Shown here piece after piece: positions 25,472 through 34,791 of a stretch of 60,823 nt of DNA. Source of the DNA: a virus. The notes under the pieces were generated by a model that saw only the letters and a program-made list of their open reading frames with translations, ran no database searches and had not been told where the DNA came from. The stretch lies in IMG/VR virus record IMGVR_UViG_3300021957_000035, positions 1 through 60,823 of that record. The stretch is one strand, 5' to 3'. How positions within the stretch are numbered: position 1 is the first letter of the stretch; each line of letters opens with the position of its first letter. Made by a program: the position numbers and the translations under genes.

Positions 25472-25759
25472 TTACCACTTTACTTTATTCGCCCAATATG
25501 CAGCAGACATTTTGCCTTTGGCTATATTAGTAGCATGACGAGCTTTCCAAGCTAATCTACGAGATTTATATTTATCAGATTCATTTGCTTTTTTAGGGGA
25601 ACCTACTGCTCCCTGAGAACCGAATCTAATAGTTTTAATTGTATCACCAGACTTAGCCACAACAATATGAGACTTAGTTGGATGGTTAGGAGTACGTTTA
25701 GGCTTATTAAAGCCAGAGACTCCAGCACGAGTAAGTCGTGAGTCTTTCTTTTGAGCCAT
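25472..25759 (-). CDS. Basic small protein (95 aa), conserved marine-phage type
   Basis: A Lys/Arg-rich protein ending RRLAWKARHATNIAKGKMSAAYWANKVKW. I recognise this C-terminal ARHA-N-GK-MSA-AYWA-KVKW pattern as one seen in small proteins next to portal genes in marine phages, function unknown. It is the first gene after two SP6-like promoters and a hairpin, directly before portal. It may bind DNA or the portal. Confidence 0.75.
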   Translation of the reverse strand: MAQKKDSRLTRAGVSGFNKPKRTPNHPTKSHIVVAKSGDTIKTIRFGSQGAVGSPKKANESDKYKSRRLAWKARHATNIAKGKMSAAYWANKVKW

Positions 25760-25848
25760 AACGATTTCTTTCTATTAATAAAAACAATATACATTAAAAT
25801 AAACTTTAAGGTATACTTTAAAGTATATTATAAATAAACCTAGCGGTT

Positions 25849-25868
25849 ATTCTTAAACGTCAGGTATT
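25849..25868 (-). promoter_or_regulatory. SP6-like phage promoter, copy 2
   Basis: Minus-strand AATACCTGACGTTTAAGAAT with predicted +1 G at 25852. It lies about 90 bases before the basic protein and portal genes and should drive the head-tail operon down to the terminator at 7629-7648. Confidence 0.8.
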
Positions 25869-25873
25869 GTGAA

Positions 25874-25891
25874 GAAGCCCCGAAGGGCTTC
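25874..25891 (-). terminator. TTCG hairpin between the two tandem promoters
   Basis: GAAGCCC-CGAA-GGGCTTC is a perfect 7-bp stem whose minus-strand loop is TTCG, followed by TTCACAAT and then promoter copy 2. It would end or attenuate transcripts from the lysis genes and from promoter copy 3. A second imperfect hairpin lies at 25899-25928. Confidence 0.65.
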
Positions 25892-25940
25892 CTCTGAATA
25901 GAGACTGTCAGATGTTTAATCTGTCTCTTTGTTATCTTTT

Positions 25941-25960
25941 ATTCTTAAACGTCAGGTATT
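25941..25960 (-). promoter_or_regulatory. SP6-like phage promoter, copy 3
   Basis: Minus-strand AATACCTGACGTTTAAGAAT, identical to copies 2 and 4, with +1 at about 25944. It begins at the last base of the 3TM holin gene and lies 92 bases upstream of copy 2, giving tandem promoters for the head-tail operon. Confidence 0.8.
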
Positions 25961-26313
25961 TACTTTTTGCCAAAAAACTTACTAACACCTCGCATACCAA
26001 TGCTAGCACTAACAATACCTCCAAGAGAATATTGATACCACGCTGGCATAGCTTCAAGGGCAGCAAAGCCTTGAGCAACAATAATATTACCCCAATCACC
26101 ACAAAAAGCTAAAATTAAAGGTATTGAAAATAATAAAGTAATCCACTCGTCTTTCCACGAGTTTTGAGTAGCTTTAATTGCTTCAATATCCCAATCAATT
26201 TCACCTGTAGCTTGTTTAACTTTAATTTCTGCGTTAGCCTTTTGTACAGCAACTTTACCATCTAGGTAAGTAGTAGCTAAACCACCAACAGCACCTAAAA
26301 TTTGCCCTATCAT
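25960..26313 (-). CDS. Holin of the 3TM (gene-transfer-agent-like) type
   Basis: The 117-residue protein shows a Gly/Ala-rich N-terminal segment, a charged helix QKANAEIKVKQATGEIDWDIEAI and SWKDEWITLLFSIPLILAFCGDW (about residues 52-74), then a C-terminal hydrophobic segment. The NSWKDEW plus following membrane span is the mark of the 3TM holin family first described from gene transfer agents. It would form membrane lesions letting the M15 peptidase reach the wall. It overlaps that gene by four bases. Confidence 0.75.
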   Translation of the reverse strand: MIGQILGAVGGLATTYLDGKVAVQKANAEIKVKQATGEIDWDIEAIKATQNSWKDEWITLLFSIPLILAFCGDWGNIIVAQGFAALEAMPAWYQYSLGGIVSASIGMRGVSKFFGKK

Positions 26314-26765
26314 GAAGCTAATTCAAAGTGAGGACCATCAATAAATGGACGCCTGTTTTGTGATCTTCGAGTATCAATATAAGACATCATAGCAGCCTCT
26401 GCTGTACCTTCCCAAGAGCGAATGTCAGGAATATGCCAAGCAGCTCCCCAACGTATTGGAACACCTTCTGAAACAGCAGCTTCCTTCATAGCGTCTGCAA
26501 GGTCATCATAAACATTAAGTTCCCAACAACCTTTACCGTCTACGTAAGCCATAAGGTCTACAGCATTACCGTCAAGGTGTTTTGATTTTAATGTTTGAGA
26601 CTTACCTGCAGCAACAAGCTTCTTTTGCTCTTCAAGTGTTCTAAGCCCGTACACAACACCAAAGTCTACTTTAGTAAGTTGTATAGCTTTGTGTACAACA
26701 TTAACCAAGTTATGATTAACGCCTTCTAACTTGTCTAAACTTCTTTTACTTAATTTAAAACTCAT
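26310..26765 (-). CDS. M15-type peptidoglycan peptidase (endolysin)
   Basis: I use the ATG at 26763-26765, which has AAGGA seven bases upstream. The 151-residue protein has GVVYGLRTLEEQKKLVAAGKS, then SKHLDGNAVDLMAY (His and Asp zinc ligands, near residues 75-88) and a C-terminal DGPHFEL with the third ligand. This is the VanY/L-alanyl-D-glutamate peptidase pattern of phage endolysins. There is no signal peptide. It is flanked by two membrane proteins, forming a lysis cassette at the end of the tail-tip operon. Confidence 0.88.
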   Translation of the reverse strand: MSFKLSKRSLDKLEGVNHNLVNVVHKAIQLTKVDFGVVYGLRTLEEQKKLVAAGKSQTLKSKHLDGNAVDLMAYVDGKGCWELNVYDDLADAMKEAAVSEGVPIRWGAAWHIPDIRSWEGTAEAAMMSYIDTRRSQNRRPFIDGPHFELAS

Positions 26766-26766
26766 C

Positions 26767-26979
26767 TTAATGTCCTTTATGTTTTTCATTACCAAGCCAT
26801 ACAGCAAAGCAGCCTGTTAGTGCGCCCATGCACACTGAAACTAAGCCACTTTGTTGTATTGTAGGATCTGTTAGCGACATATACCAATGTACAGATTGAT
26901 ACGTTAAAACTGTAACAGCTAACATCATTAAACGAGGCATAATTTGCCACTGTAAAATTCGTTCCATTGCTATTGTCAT
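26767..26979 (-). CDS. Small membrane protein, possible second holin (70 aa)
   Basis: Two hydrophobic segments (about residues 13-30 and 43-61) are joined by a short polar loop, with a basic C-terminal NEKHKGH. Size, topology and position next to the M15 endolysin fit a class II holin or holin modulator. No specific family recognised. Confidence 0.6.
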   Translation of the reverse strand: MTIAMERILQWQIMPRLMMLAVTVLTYQSVHWYMSLTDPTIQQSGLVSVCMGALTGCFAVWLGNEKHKGH

Positions 26980-26998
26980 TTATTTTCCCTTTTTTTTT

Positions 26999-29900
26999 TT
27001 AATCTGATCCAACTATAGTAAACATTATAGTATGAGGGCTAACTAAATTGTTGTCGGTCGGGTCAGTTACAGCGACTGAAAAACCTGTTGAAGTTTTTGA
27101 ATATAAGTCACAAGTTGTACCATTACCAGCACTGACAGCAGTTGAAGACCCTGCGCCATAAGTTACACCATAATTAGAATTTGGCATTGCATTTGAAAAA
27201 GTAACTACAAAAATTCCGTTTACTATTTTGTAAACACTCGCAATATTACCAGAATCTCTTATTGTAGCGGTTGAACTATTACTACCACTACCATTAAAAT
27301 TAACAAATGCTTTTACACCAAATGGCTTTAAATCCATCTTTTTAAGTGTATCAGTTTCAACGGAATAAGTGGCATAGCCACCACCTCCGCGTCCACCGTT
27401 ACCACGGCTCCCAGTACCTCCAGCGCCTCCTGCAGCTAAACTAAATGATATTGTAAAAGGACCAGCATAAGATGTTAAATCATGAGTAAAAACACCAGAT
27501 TGACCTGCGTTACCGCCTCCGCCACCTTTTCGAGAACTAGTCCAAGCAGAAGCATCTCGACCACCGCCGCCACCGCCTCCAGCACCTTTAGAACCAGTTC
27601 CACCTGCGCCATAATTACCACCTCCAGAACCACCTATACCAAATTGAGAATTTTCACCAGCATCTCCATCTGTTTTAGCAGCTCCAAAACCTGTACCTGC
27701 AGCACCGCTTGATACAGTGTTAGTAAATATTGCGGATCCGTTATTATAGATTGTGTAAGAGCTAGAACCACCTGAAGCTGCACCTGTTTGTTGACTGTCA
27801 GCTGCAGCACCGCCACCGCCTGAACCAACTATTGATAAAGTTATAGATTTACTACCAATACCTGTGCTAGAGTTATAACTACCTATTCCTGCTGCACTAA
27901 CATTTAAAACACTAGTTCCTGTATTTTCGTGACTATTTTGAAAAGAAGTATTTGTAGTACCAAGGTAAATATCAGGATTTATAAGCTTTGTTTCTGACTC
28001 TGTAAATTTAACTCCATGAGTATTGCTTGAACCTGCACCACCAGTAGATACAATTGCAAAGTCATGATTAACTCCATTAGAATTAGTTTGAGGGTTTCCA
28101 ACGAAAATACCATTAATAGCATCATCGTCAGGAGTACCTTTATTTACCCTCCATGCACCCCCATCTTCTAACGCAACAGAATTATTTATTTGTAATCTGT
28201 CAACATTAATTTTAACAGCATTTACCTTAGTAAGAAAAGCTTCTTCGCTTATTAAATCATGAGCAAAAAGAGGAGTATCAATTCCTCCAATTTCTGCTGA
28301 ATGATTAGACCAAGTTGAATTAGCAGCATCCCAAGACCTATAACTATAATTATTAGAGTTATCGACTCCATTTGCATTAGTCTGTTGAAATTTTGCCCAT
28401 ACTGCTGATCTAACAGGTATATTTGACATTGCACCTAATTGCGAGTTAGCCTGTAAAAATGCATCAGTTAAATTAGCATTGTTAACTGTATAGTTGCGAA
28501 CATGAGTAGTAATAGTAAGGTTGCTATTGTTAGCAATTGCAAATGTACCTTGACTTTGTACTAGTGTTACATTTAAAAATACAGGCGCTGGGGTAGTATT
28601 AACAGAATCAATATAGTAAAGACCAAAATTACTACTACTAATTTCTACTAAAATAAAATCTCCCGCAACTAATGCATCAAGTTGAGTTGCGTAATTAGTT
28701 CCATTAACATCAGTTCTTTGTATTAAAAGCGCCTCTGCATCTGCCCAGCTTCCATTTTGAGGAACTCTATCATAATATGACCCACCTGACTTTCTTAAGT
28801 ACATTCCTGCGCCACTGGGGTCGTTAGCATTGCTTGTGCTTTCAGGAACAACAGTATAAGTACCTGTAATTGTTATATTAGGATCAGTAAATACTTTGTA
28901 AGGAACAGCAGGACCACCCCAAGAGCTAGATTTGTCTACTCCGGTATACACACTAGACTTTATATAATCCGCATCGTTATTATTTTTTGGATTAGTATCA
29001 ATAAATATTTCTGCACCATTTATAGTAACAATAGTTCCATCTGCACCTTGTTCGCCATCTGCCCCCTTGGGGTTCCAGCCAACCGCATATGAACCTAAAT
29101 TGATTTCTCCACCATATTCCTCAACAGAAACTTCAAACTCAATCATACCAAATGCTTCAGTGGGTGTTGAAGTAATCTTAGCTATTAGCCAGCTATCACC
29201 TTGCGAGAAGGTTAGAAGGCTACCTACTGGACGAGCCGTTAGGTCATTTAGATAATCTGTACCAGCATTTGAGTTTTTATACATTCTGATGTGGGTAAGA
29301 TTGGAAGACCAAGCACCACCCGTTTGGGCATAATAGGTGTCGAATGTTGCTTCGTAAAACAAGAATACTGCTTCACCCGTACTACTAGCGTCAGGAGATG
29401 TGTCTGTGCCAAAAGTCCAGTTATCACTTTGTATGGTTGTAGGGATGCCTTGAGCACCTTGAGCACCTTGAGTACCTACTCTTGAAAGGCTTAATGATTG
29501 AACTTTAGTATAAGTTTCATTACCATTATTTGCTTCATTTCTAATTGTTATAGTATAAGTTATAACTAATGAATCACTAGAAGATGTCCATGAAGAATGA
29601 TCTCCAAATGTAAATGTATTATTGCTTGTAGAAGATGATCCTACTGTTATTCCCGTAACACTTGAAGTTACTTTAAACTCATTTGCAGCATCAACTGTGC
29701 CTGTTGTAGCAGTGAGTGCTGTACTGCCTCTAAACAGTTCAAAACTAGTTCCTGATCCTGTATATACAATATTATTTGTTCCAGTATTTTCAGCAGGGAA
29801 TACATGAGCTTCGTTAGACATAATAATATTAACTATGTTATCTGCAGCAGCTCCAGTTGCGCCATTTGATGCTGTTCTTAATTGTATAATATCTATAGAG

Positions 29901-32900
29901 TCAGTTGCAACTACAGTATTAGTATCTGCTGATTCATACACTTCAACAAGATAAGTACTTTTTGTAGTTGAACTTATCGTATTAGGTAAATTTATTCCGC
30001 TTCCATTTGTAGATAAACTTAAAGTACTAGTAGAAGATATATTACTAGCATTACTACCATCCTTTTTAAAAATAAATTTAGGATTATTAAAGTTTTGAGC
30101 ACTAGCTGTAAGACCTACAGAAGTTGGAGATGGACTTGCACCGCTAGTATTGTATATAACAGAGTAGTCATCAGCCACTAGATTTACTGTTTTAGCTGCC
30201 GTTCCAGTAGCGCCAACATTACCTTGCTTAGATTTACTAAAAGATTGAGTTTTAGTATAAGTCTCATCACCGTCATTAGCTTCGTTTCTAACTGTAATAG
30301 TATAAGTTATTGATCCTTGGTCTGCACTCATTGCTGTGTGATCTGCAAAGGTTACTGTATTACCAGAGGCACTAGGTGAACTACTTGTTGCTAACGTCAT
30401 ATTTGTAGCATTAGCAGATACTTTAAATTCATTTGCTCCTAAAGCTTGTTGTGCAGTTTTGGTAGTTGCAGTTAGTGCTGTAGCACCTCTAAATATTTCA
30501 ATTCCAGTGCCTGAACCTGCAAAGCTAGTAACTGTTCCTGCGTTATTTGCAGCAAAAACATGAGCCTCGTTAGTCATAATAATTGTAACTATGTTGTCTG
30601 CATCTTCACCGTTAGTACCATTAGTTCCATTTGTACCGTTAGTTCCATTTGTACCGTTGGAAGCTGTTTTAAGAGATACTATATCTATAGAGTCTGTAGC
30701 TTCAACACTACCTCCACTTTCTTTAACTTCAACTAAATATGTATTTTTAGTATTAACACTTATAGTACTGGCTATACTATTTGTTCCAGTATTTGCTGTT
30801 GAAAGTCCAAGAGTATTTCCGCTTGCAAATGTAGTAGCTCCCGTTCCATTCTTTTTAAATGAAAATTCAGGATTAGTAAACCCTTGAGAAGAAGCTGTTA
30901 GCGTTGCTGTAGTTGCAGGGCTAGTTGAAATATTTCCACTAGCATCATAAATTAACGAATAATCATCAGAAGTAAGATTAACAGTCTTAGCATTAGTGCC
31001 TGAAGCTCCTGGATTTCCATCAGCACCTGCTTTAGACTTGCTTAAAGATTGACTTTTAACGTAAGTTTCGTTACCGTTATTAACCTCATTTCTAACTGTA
31101 ATAGTATATGGTAATACAATAACATCAACACTAGATGACATATTTGAATGATCAGCAAATACAAATTGGTTACTACTAACAGAACCAGCGCCTTCGGTTA
31201 TGTTTGCATTATTAGCTACAGTAACTTTAAATTGATTTTGTCCTACTGTTCCTGTGGTCGGAGTTAGTTGAGTAGAACCTCTAAATAATTCAAATAAAGT
31301 TCCAGAGCCAGTATGACTACTTACTACACCTGCACTACTAGCTGGAAGAACATGCGCTTCATTAGACATTACAATATTAACAATATTTGCAGCATCAGCA
31401 CCATCATTACCATCAGCACCATCACTACCATCATTACCGTTATTACCATCACTACCATCACTACCATCAGCGCCGTTTGTACCGTTAGTGCCATCTGTAG
31501 CTGTTTTTATAGCAAGTAAAGTTATTGAATCATTAGCTACTTCGGTAGAAGTGTCTGCAGCTTCTACAGTAGAAACATTAAAAGTAAAGGTAGTATTAGC
31601 AGAAATATTACTAGGCAATGTAAAGGTTGCAGTATTTCCTGTTTTATAGCTTGTTTCATCTGTAAAAGCAGTACCGCCTCCTGTAAACTTAAATCTAGTC
31701 GAATTAAAATTTTGAGCATTAGCTGTTAAAGTTATAGAAGAAGGTGAGGGGGTAGCGCCACTAGTATTGTAAATTATAGAGTAATTACTAGATGTTAAGT
31801 TAACAACTTTAGCATTAGATCCTGTGCCATCTACTCCATCTTCACCTACGAATTTTTTAAACTCTAATGTTTGCGTTGAAGCTCTAATAGGTAAATCATT
31901 AGAAGTTAAATCTTCTCCGTTGTTAATAAAGAAAGCAACAAATTGATTATTTCCAACCGTTAAACTTTGATTGTTACTAGCTTGAGTTGCAGTATCAGCA
32001 TAAATAGGTTCTACTTTGCCAACTGTAATAAGATTAAGACCTTGAGTAATATGTACTCTTTCAGATCTTAACCCTGTAATATTCTTAGATCTTACAGAGA
32101 ATTGATATGTTCCTGTTTTAAAACCTATAAGATCAAACTCTGTAGTTGTGCTAGTACCTATACTTCTATAATTACTATAAGTAGTATCACCATTACTATC
32201 TGTTCCGGTTGCGGTTCTAACTTCTATTATATACTCAATTACTGAAGCATCATTTGCTGCAGTCCAAGTAAGTTTACCTGAAGAAGTACCTGATATATTA
32301 GCCGTACTATTATAAGCTAGGCTAGTAGGAGGAGCTACTACAAAATCAAAGTCTGGTTTAACAATGTAGTCTAAATCATTAGGAACATTCCAAGCTAATA
32401 CACTAAAGTCAAATTTATAAGCAGAAATTTCTACTGAAAAATCATTAAGAACTTTTATAGATTCTACTCGATATGCCTCGTTACTTATACTCATTGTAGG
32501 TATATTAACTTTAATAAGATCTCCAGGTTCTACTGTAAGTCCTTCTTTATTAACACTAAAATTTAATATATAAAGCGCTCTAGATTTTCTTACTTGTTGT
32601 TCTGCTAATGCTTGTGCATGATATTTACTAGTAACTCCATCACCTTGCAAAGAAGTTGTTAGCGGTTGATTATTATCTTCTGTTAAATAAGTTTGGTGTA
32701 TAGAACTGTTTGTAGGAGGCCAAGTAAAAGTATCATCTTTAAAATTTTCAAACTCATTATCAAAGCTAACTGTTATTTGATTAAATCTTTCTTGAGCTTT
32801 TGGAAATGCTAATTTAACAGAATCACGTACTATATTATCTTCATTAAAAGTTTGAGTAACTAAAGTATCTTGCTGAGCCTGTGTTTGAGGATAAGATAAA

Positions 32901-34054
32901 ATAAGCTTATACTTACCTTGAGGAGTCCAAACAAGATCAGACAATCCCATTGTATTAAGAATACGCTCAATATTATTTCGAATAGTTTCTTCGGTGCTTA
33001 AAGTAATATTACACTCATAAAGAGGAATAGTAGCTGTAGCAGGTGCAGTAGTTAATGTATAAGCTGCTGTTATATTTTCACCCGAACCTGACTGAGTTTG
33101 AGTGTATAATGTATCAGCAGTTTCATCATAATACAAATAACCAGCCATATAAGGTTCAATGTTTGTACTAGGAAAATCAGATAAAGATGTATAAGAAAAT
33201 ATAGGCTTTACATCATTAACTTCCCCGCCAATAGTAGCGCCTGTTAAAACAGGAGTCTCACAAATATCTGCTGCATTATAAAAAGATTCTAAGTCTACAT
33301 CAGTAGCAGCTAATCCTCTTCCAAAATTACTATTTAATAAATAGTCTAACAAACACAAAGCAGGGTTATTAGAATAAGTATAACTTGAACTTAAAGAATA
33401 AGTGTAATTAGGACTTGAGCCACTACGAGTAATAGCTCGTACTTTTCTTCCTTTAACAATATAACCCATAGAGGGAATGCCGCTGTATTGAGGTTCTTCT
33501 CTATTTAATTTAAAAAAGTTATTAACGTAAGCACAGCCAGTAAATTTATTTGTAGAAGGAAATCCAAAACCAGTTGCAGAAGCGTCTGCTGTTCCACCAT
33601 CTGTGTGTATTAAAAATCTATGATTAAAAGAAGATTTGTTTTCTTTCATTTCTTTAGTATAGCCGCGATAATCAACATCATTAACTAAAATATGTTTTAT
33701 ACCTTCAATACCACCATGGCATAAGGCTGTTTGAACGGCAAGAAATTCGTTTTTAGAACCTAGTTGTTGTCCACTACCAAAATCAGTAGCTAATACTTGA
33801 TCAGCATTTTCAGTAACAGAAGGATAACTTGAGTTTACTTTATAGCTACAATGAATCCCTCCTATTCTTTGTTTTCCATAAACAATAGGCAATGGTGCAG
33901 AAGTTCCAGATACAGTAAACTTTTGCCCTTTTCGGGCATCAGCTGCTGCATCCATTTTCTTTTTCATTTTTTCTGTTTGTTTTTGTTGATACGCCATGGA
34001 AGCAGCAGTTAAAGCCATTTGTATCATTTGTAATGTAAATGGATCTAATCCCAT
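26999..34054 (-). CDS. Central tail-tip/host-specificity protein, gpJ-like, with collagen-like repeats and adhesin tip
   Basis: I start at the ATG 34052-34054 (GGGGGAAAG upstream, overlapping the previous stop), giving 2,351 residues. The N-terminal 550 residues look like a gpJ tip-attachment protein (SAPLPIVYGKQRIGGIHCSY; LCHGGIEGIKHILVNDVDYRG). A fibronectin-like domain follows near residues 590-680 (SGKLTWTAANDASVIEYIIEV). Then come three tandem units of about 210 residues, each with IMSNEAHVFPA and YTITVRNEANNGNETY, separated by Gly-x-y collagen-like runs. The C-terminus has a glycine-rich stretch (27,380-27,800) and a KAFVNFNGSG-type tip domain shared with three separate small genes. It binds the host surface and initiates infection. 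Confidence 0.85.
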   Translation of the reverse strand: MGLDPFTLQMIQMALTAASMAYQQKQTEKMKKKMDAAADARKGQKFTVSGTSAPLPIVYGKQRIGGIHCSYKVNSSYPSVTENADQVLATDFGSGQQLGSKNEFLAVQTALCHGGIEGIKHILVNDVDYRGYTKEMKENKSSFNHRFLIHTDGGTADASATGFGFPSTNKFTGCAYVNNFFKLNREEPQYSGIPSMGYIVKGRKVRAITRSGSSPNYTYSLSSSYTYSNNPALCLLDYLLNSNFGRGLAATDVDLESFYNAADICETPVLTGATIGGEVNDVKPIFSYTSLSDFPSTNIEPYMAGYLYYDETADTLYTQTQSGSGENITAAYTLTTAPATATIPLYECNITLSTEETIRNNIERILNTMGLSDLVWTPQGKYKLILSYPQTQAQQDTLVTQTFNEDNIVRDSVKLAFPKAQERFNQITVSFDNEFENFKDDTFTWPPTNSSIHQTYLTEDNNQPLTTSLQGDGVTSKYHAQALAEQQVRKSRALYILNFSVNKEGLTVEPGDLIKVNIPTMSISNEAYRVESIKVLNDFSVEISAYKFDFSVLAWNVPNDLDYIVKPDFDFVVAPPTSLAYNSTANISGTSSGKLTWTAANDASVIEYIIEVRTATGTDSNGDTTYSNYRSIGTSTTTEFDLIGFKTGTYQFSVRSKNITGLRSERVHITQGLNLITVGKVEPIYADTATQASNNQSLTVGNNQFVAFFINNGEDLTSNDLPIRASTQTLEFKKFVGEDGVDGTGSNAKVVNLTSSNYSIIYNTSGATPSPSSITLTANAQNFNSTRFKFTGGGTAFTDETSYKTGNTATFTLPSNISANTTFTFNVSTVEAADTSTEVANDSITLLAIKTATDGTNGTNGADGSDGSDGNNGNDGSDGADGNDGADAANIVNIVMSNEAHVLPASSAGVVSSHTGSGTLFELFRGSTQLTPTTGTVGQNQFKVTVANNANITEGAGSVSSNQFVFADHSNMSSSVDVIVLPYTITVRNEVNNGNETYVKSQSLSKSKAGADGNPGASGTNAKTVNLTSDDYSLIYDASGNISTSPATTATLTASSQGFTNPEFSFKKNGTGATTFASGNTLGLSTANTGTNSIASTISVNTKNTYLVEVKESGGSVEATDSIDIVSLKTASNGTNGTNGTNGTNGTNGEDADNIVTIIMTNEAHVFAANNAGTVTSFAGSGTGIEIFRGATALTATTKTAQQALGANEFKVSANATNMTLATSSSPSASGNTVTFADHTAMSADQGSITYTITVRNEANDGDETYTKTQSFSKSKQGNVGATGTAAKTVNLVADDYSVIYNTSGASPSPTSVGLTASAQNFNNPKFIFKKDGSNASNISSTSTLSLSTNGSGINLPNTISSTTKSTYLVEVYESADTNTVVATDSIDIIQLRTASNGATGAAADNIVNIIMSNEAHVFPAENTGTNNIVYTGSGTSFELFRGSTALTATTGTVDAANEFKVTSSVTGITVGSSSTSNNTFTFGDHSSWTSSSDSLVITYTITIRNEANNGNETYTKVQSLSLSRVGTQGAQGAQGIPTTIQSDNWTFGTDTSPDASSTGEAVFLFYEATFDTYYAQTGGAWSSNLTHIRMYKNSNAGTDYLNDLTARPVGSLLTFSQGDSWLIAKITSTPTEAFGMIEFEVSVEEYGGEINLGSYAVGWNPKGADGEQGADGTIVTINGAEIFIDTNPKNNNDADYIKSSVYTGVDKSSSWGGPAVPYKVFTDPNITITGTYTVVPESTSNANDPSGAGMYLRKSGGSYYDRVPQNGSWADAEALLIQRTDVNGTNYATQLDALVAGDFILVEISSSNFGLYYIDSVNTTPAPVFLNVTLVQSQGTFAIANNSNLTITTHVRNYTVNNANLTDAFLQANSQLGAMSNIPVRSAVWAKFQQTNANGVDNSNNYSYRSWDAANSTWSNHSAEIGGIDTPLFAHDLISEEAFLTKVNAVKINVDRLQINNSVALEDGGAWRVNKGTPDDDAINGIFVGNPQTNSNGVNHDFAIVSTGGAGSSNTHGVKFTESETKLINPDIYLGTTNTSFQNSHENTGTSVLNVSAAGIGSYNSSTGIGSKSITLSIVGSGGGGAAADSQQTGAASGGSSSYTIYNNGSAIFTNTVSSGAAGTGFGAAKTDGDAGENSQFGIGGSGGGNYGAGGTGSKGAGGGGGGGRDASAWTSSRKGGGGGNAGQSGVFTHDLTSYAGPFTISFSLAAGGAGGTGSRGNGGRGGGGYATYSVETDTLKKMDLKPFGVKAFVNFNGSGSNSSTATIRDSGNIASVYKIVNGIFVVTFSNAMPNSNYGVTYGAGSSTAVSAGNGTTCDLYSKTSTGFSVAVTDPTDNNLVSPHTIMFTIVGSD

Positions 34055-34791
34055 TATACTTTCCCCCACTTAAGATTAATCTCACTGTCTTCGTAAAGAC
34101 TATCAAAAGATGTATCTGAGGCATCTAATTGATCCATGCCATCTTTAGAAACCATTTTTACATTAACTTGATCTAAATCTGCCATTGGCGAAGTTCCTTC
34201 AATTACAGCTAATTTAGTATCCCAGTTATTTTCGATAGAAGGTCCATCAACAAAGCCTGAATACAAATTAATTATATCTTCTGTAGCAATTAAAGGTTGA
34301 TCATTAGCAGGGTTAATAATTCCCACTTTAACTCTTATAGGCGCACCAATAACACCCGCTTTAAAATGAGCAGCAAATTGATCTGAAATATCAGTAATAA
34401 CTATTTTATAGGCTTCTCTGTCTAAAACAGAAGAAAAATTAGGAGCTTCAAATTCAAATAATCCACCATCGGCTATATAAGTATTACTATCCCAAGTAAT
34501 ATTCCTATTATAGCTTGTAAAGTAATAATTAGTTGTTGAATAACCATCTGTTGTATAGTTTATATTAGTACTCCAATTTGAAGAACTTCCACTAGGTGTA
34601 CTATTACTATTATTTGAAGTTGCAATGTATTTTACTTCATTAAGTACTACTATGTCTCCGGTAATATAATTTGTACTACTAGACCATGTAGTAGGCGTTT
34701 TATAATATTTAAATTCTAATTCAATTAAAAAGAAATACTTAAATCGCTCCGCATTAATTGCAGTTTGAACTGCTGAACTAAACTCTCTCAT
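34054..34791 (-). CDS. Tail-tip protein with inserted carbohydrate-binding-like module
   Basis: The 245-residue protein begins REFSSAVQTAINAERFKYFFLIELEF, typical of minor tail proteins of the gpL/DUF2163 group. Residues 35-75 (W-SSSTNYITGDIVVLN, KYIA, PSGSSSNW) look like a chitin-binding CBM5/12 module inserted in the N-terminal domain. The remainder has LYSGFVDGPSIENNWDTKLAVIEG, a baseplate-hub-like segment. It lies just before gpJ with one-base stop/start overlap. The module may contact surface glycans. Confidence 0.65.
   Translation of the reverse strand: MREFSSAVQTAINAERFKYFFLIELEFKYYKTPTTWSSSTNYITGDIVVLNEVKYIATSNNSNSTPSGSSSNWSTNINYTTDGYSTTNYYFTSYNRNITWDSNTYIADGGLFEFEAPNFSSVLDREAYKIVITDISDQFAAHFKAGVIGAPIRVKVGIINPANDQPLIATEDIINLYSGFVDGPSIENNWDTKLAVIEGTSPMADLDQVNVKMVSKDGMDQLDASDTSFDSLYEDSEINLKWGKV

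Noticed and set aside
26999-27010. Poly-A run before the gpJ-like stop as a frameshift or terminator
   Set aside because: It lies just beyond the stop on the minus strand with no stem, so it appears to be only an A/T tract containing the ribosome-site region of the next gene.
31390-31502. Short tandem DNA repeats that might be read as a CRISPR or microsatellite
   Set aside because: The nine-base periodicity simply encodes Gly-x-y collagen-like residues in the gpJ-like protein, with no spacer structure.
34055-34069. GTG start at 34069 for the gpJ-like protein
   Set aside because: The ATG at 34054 overlaps the upstream stop in the TAATG manner used elsewhere and has GGGGGAAAG at good spacing; the GTG lies within that ribosome site region.
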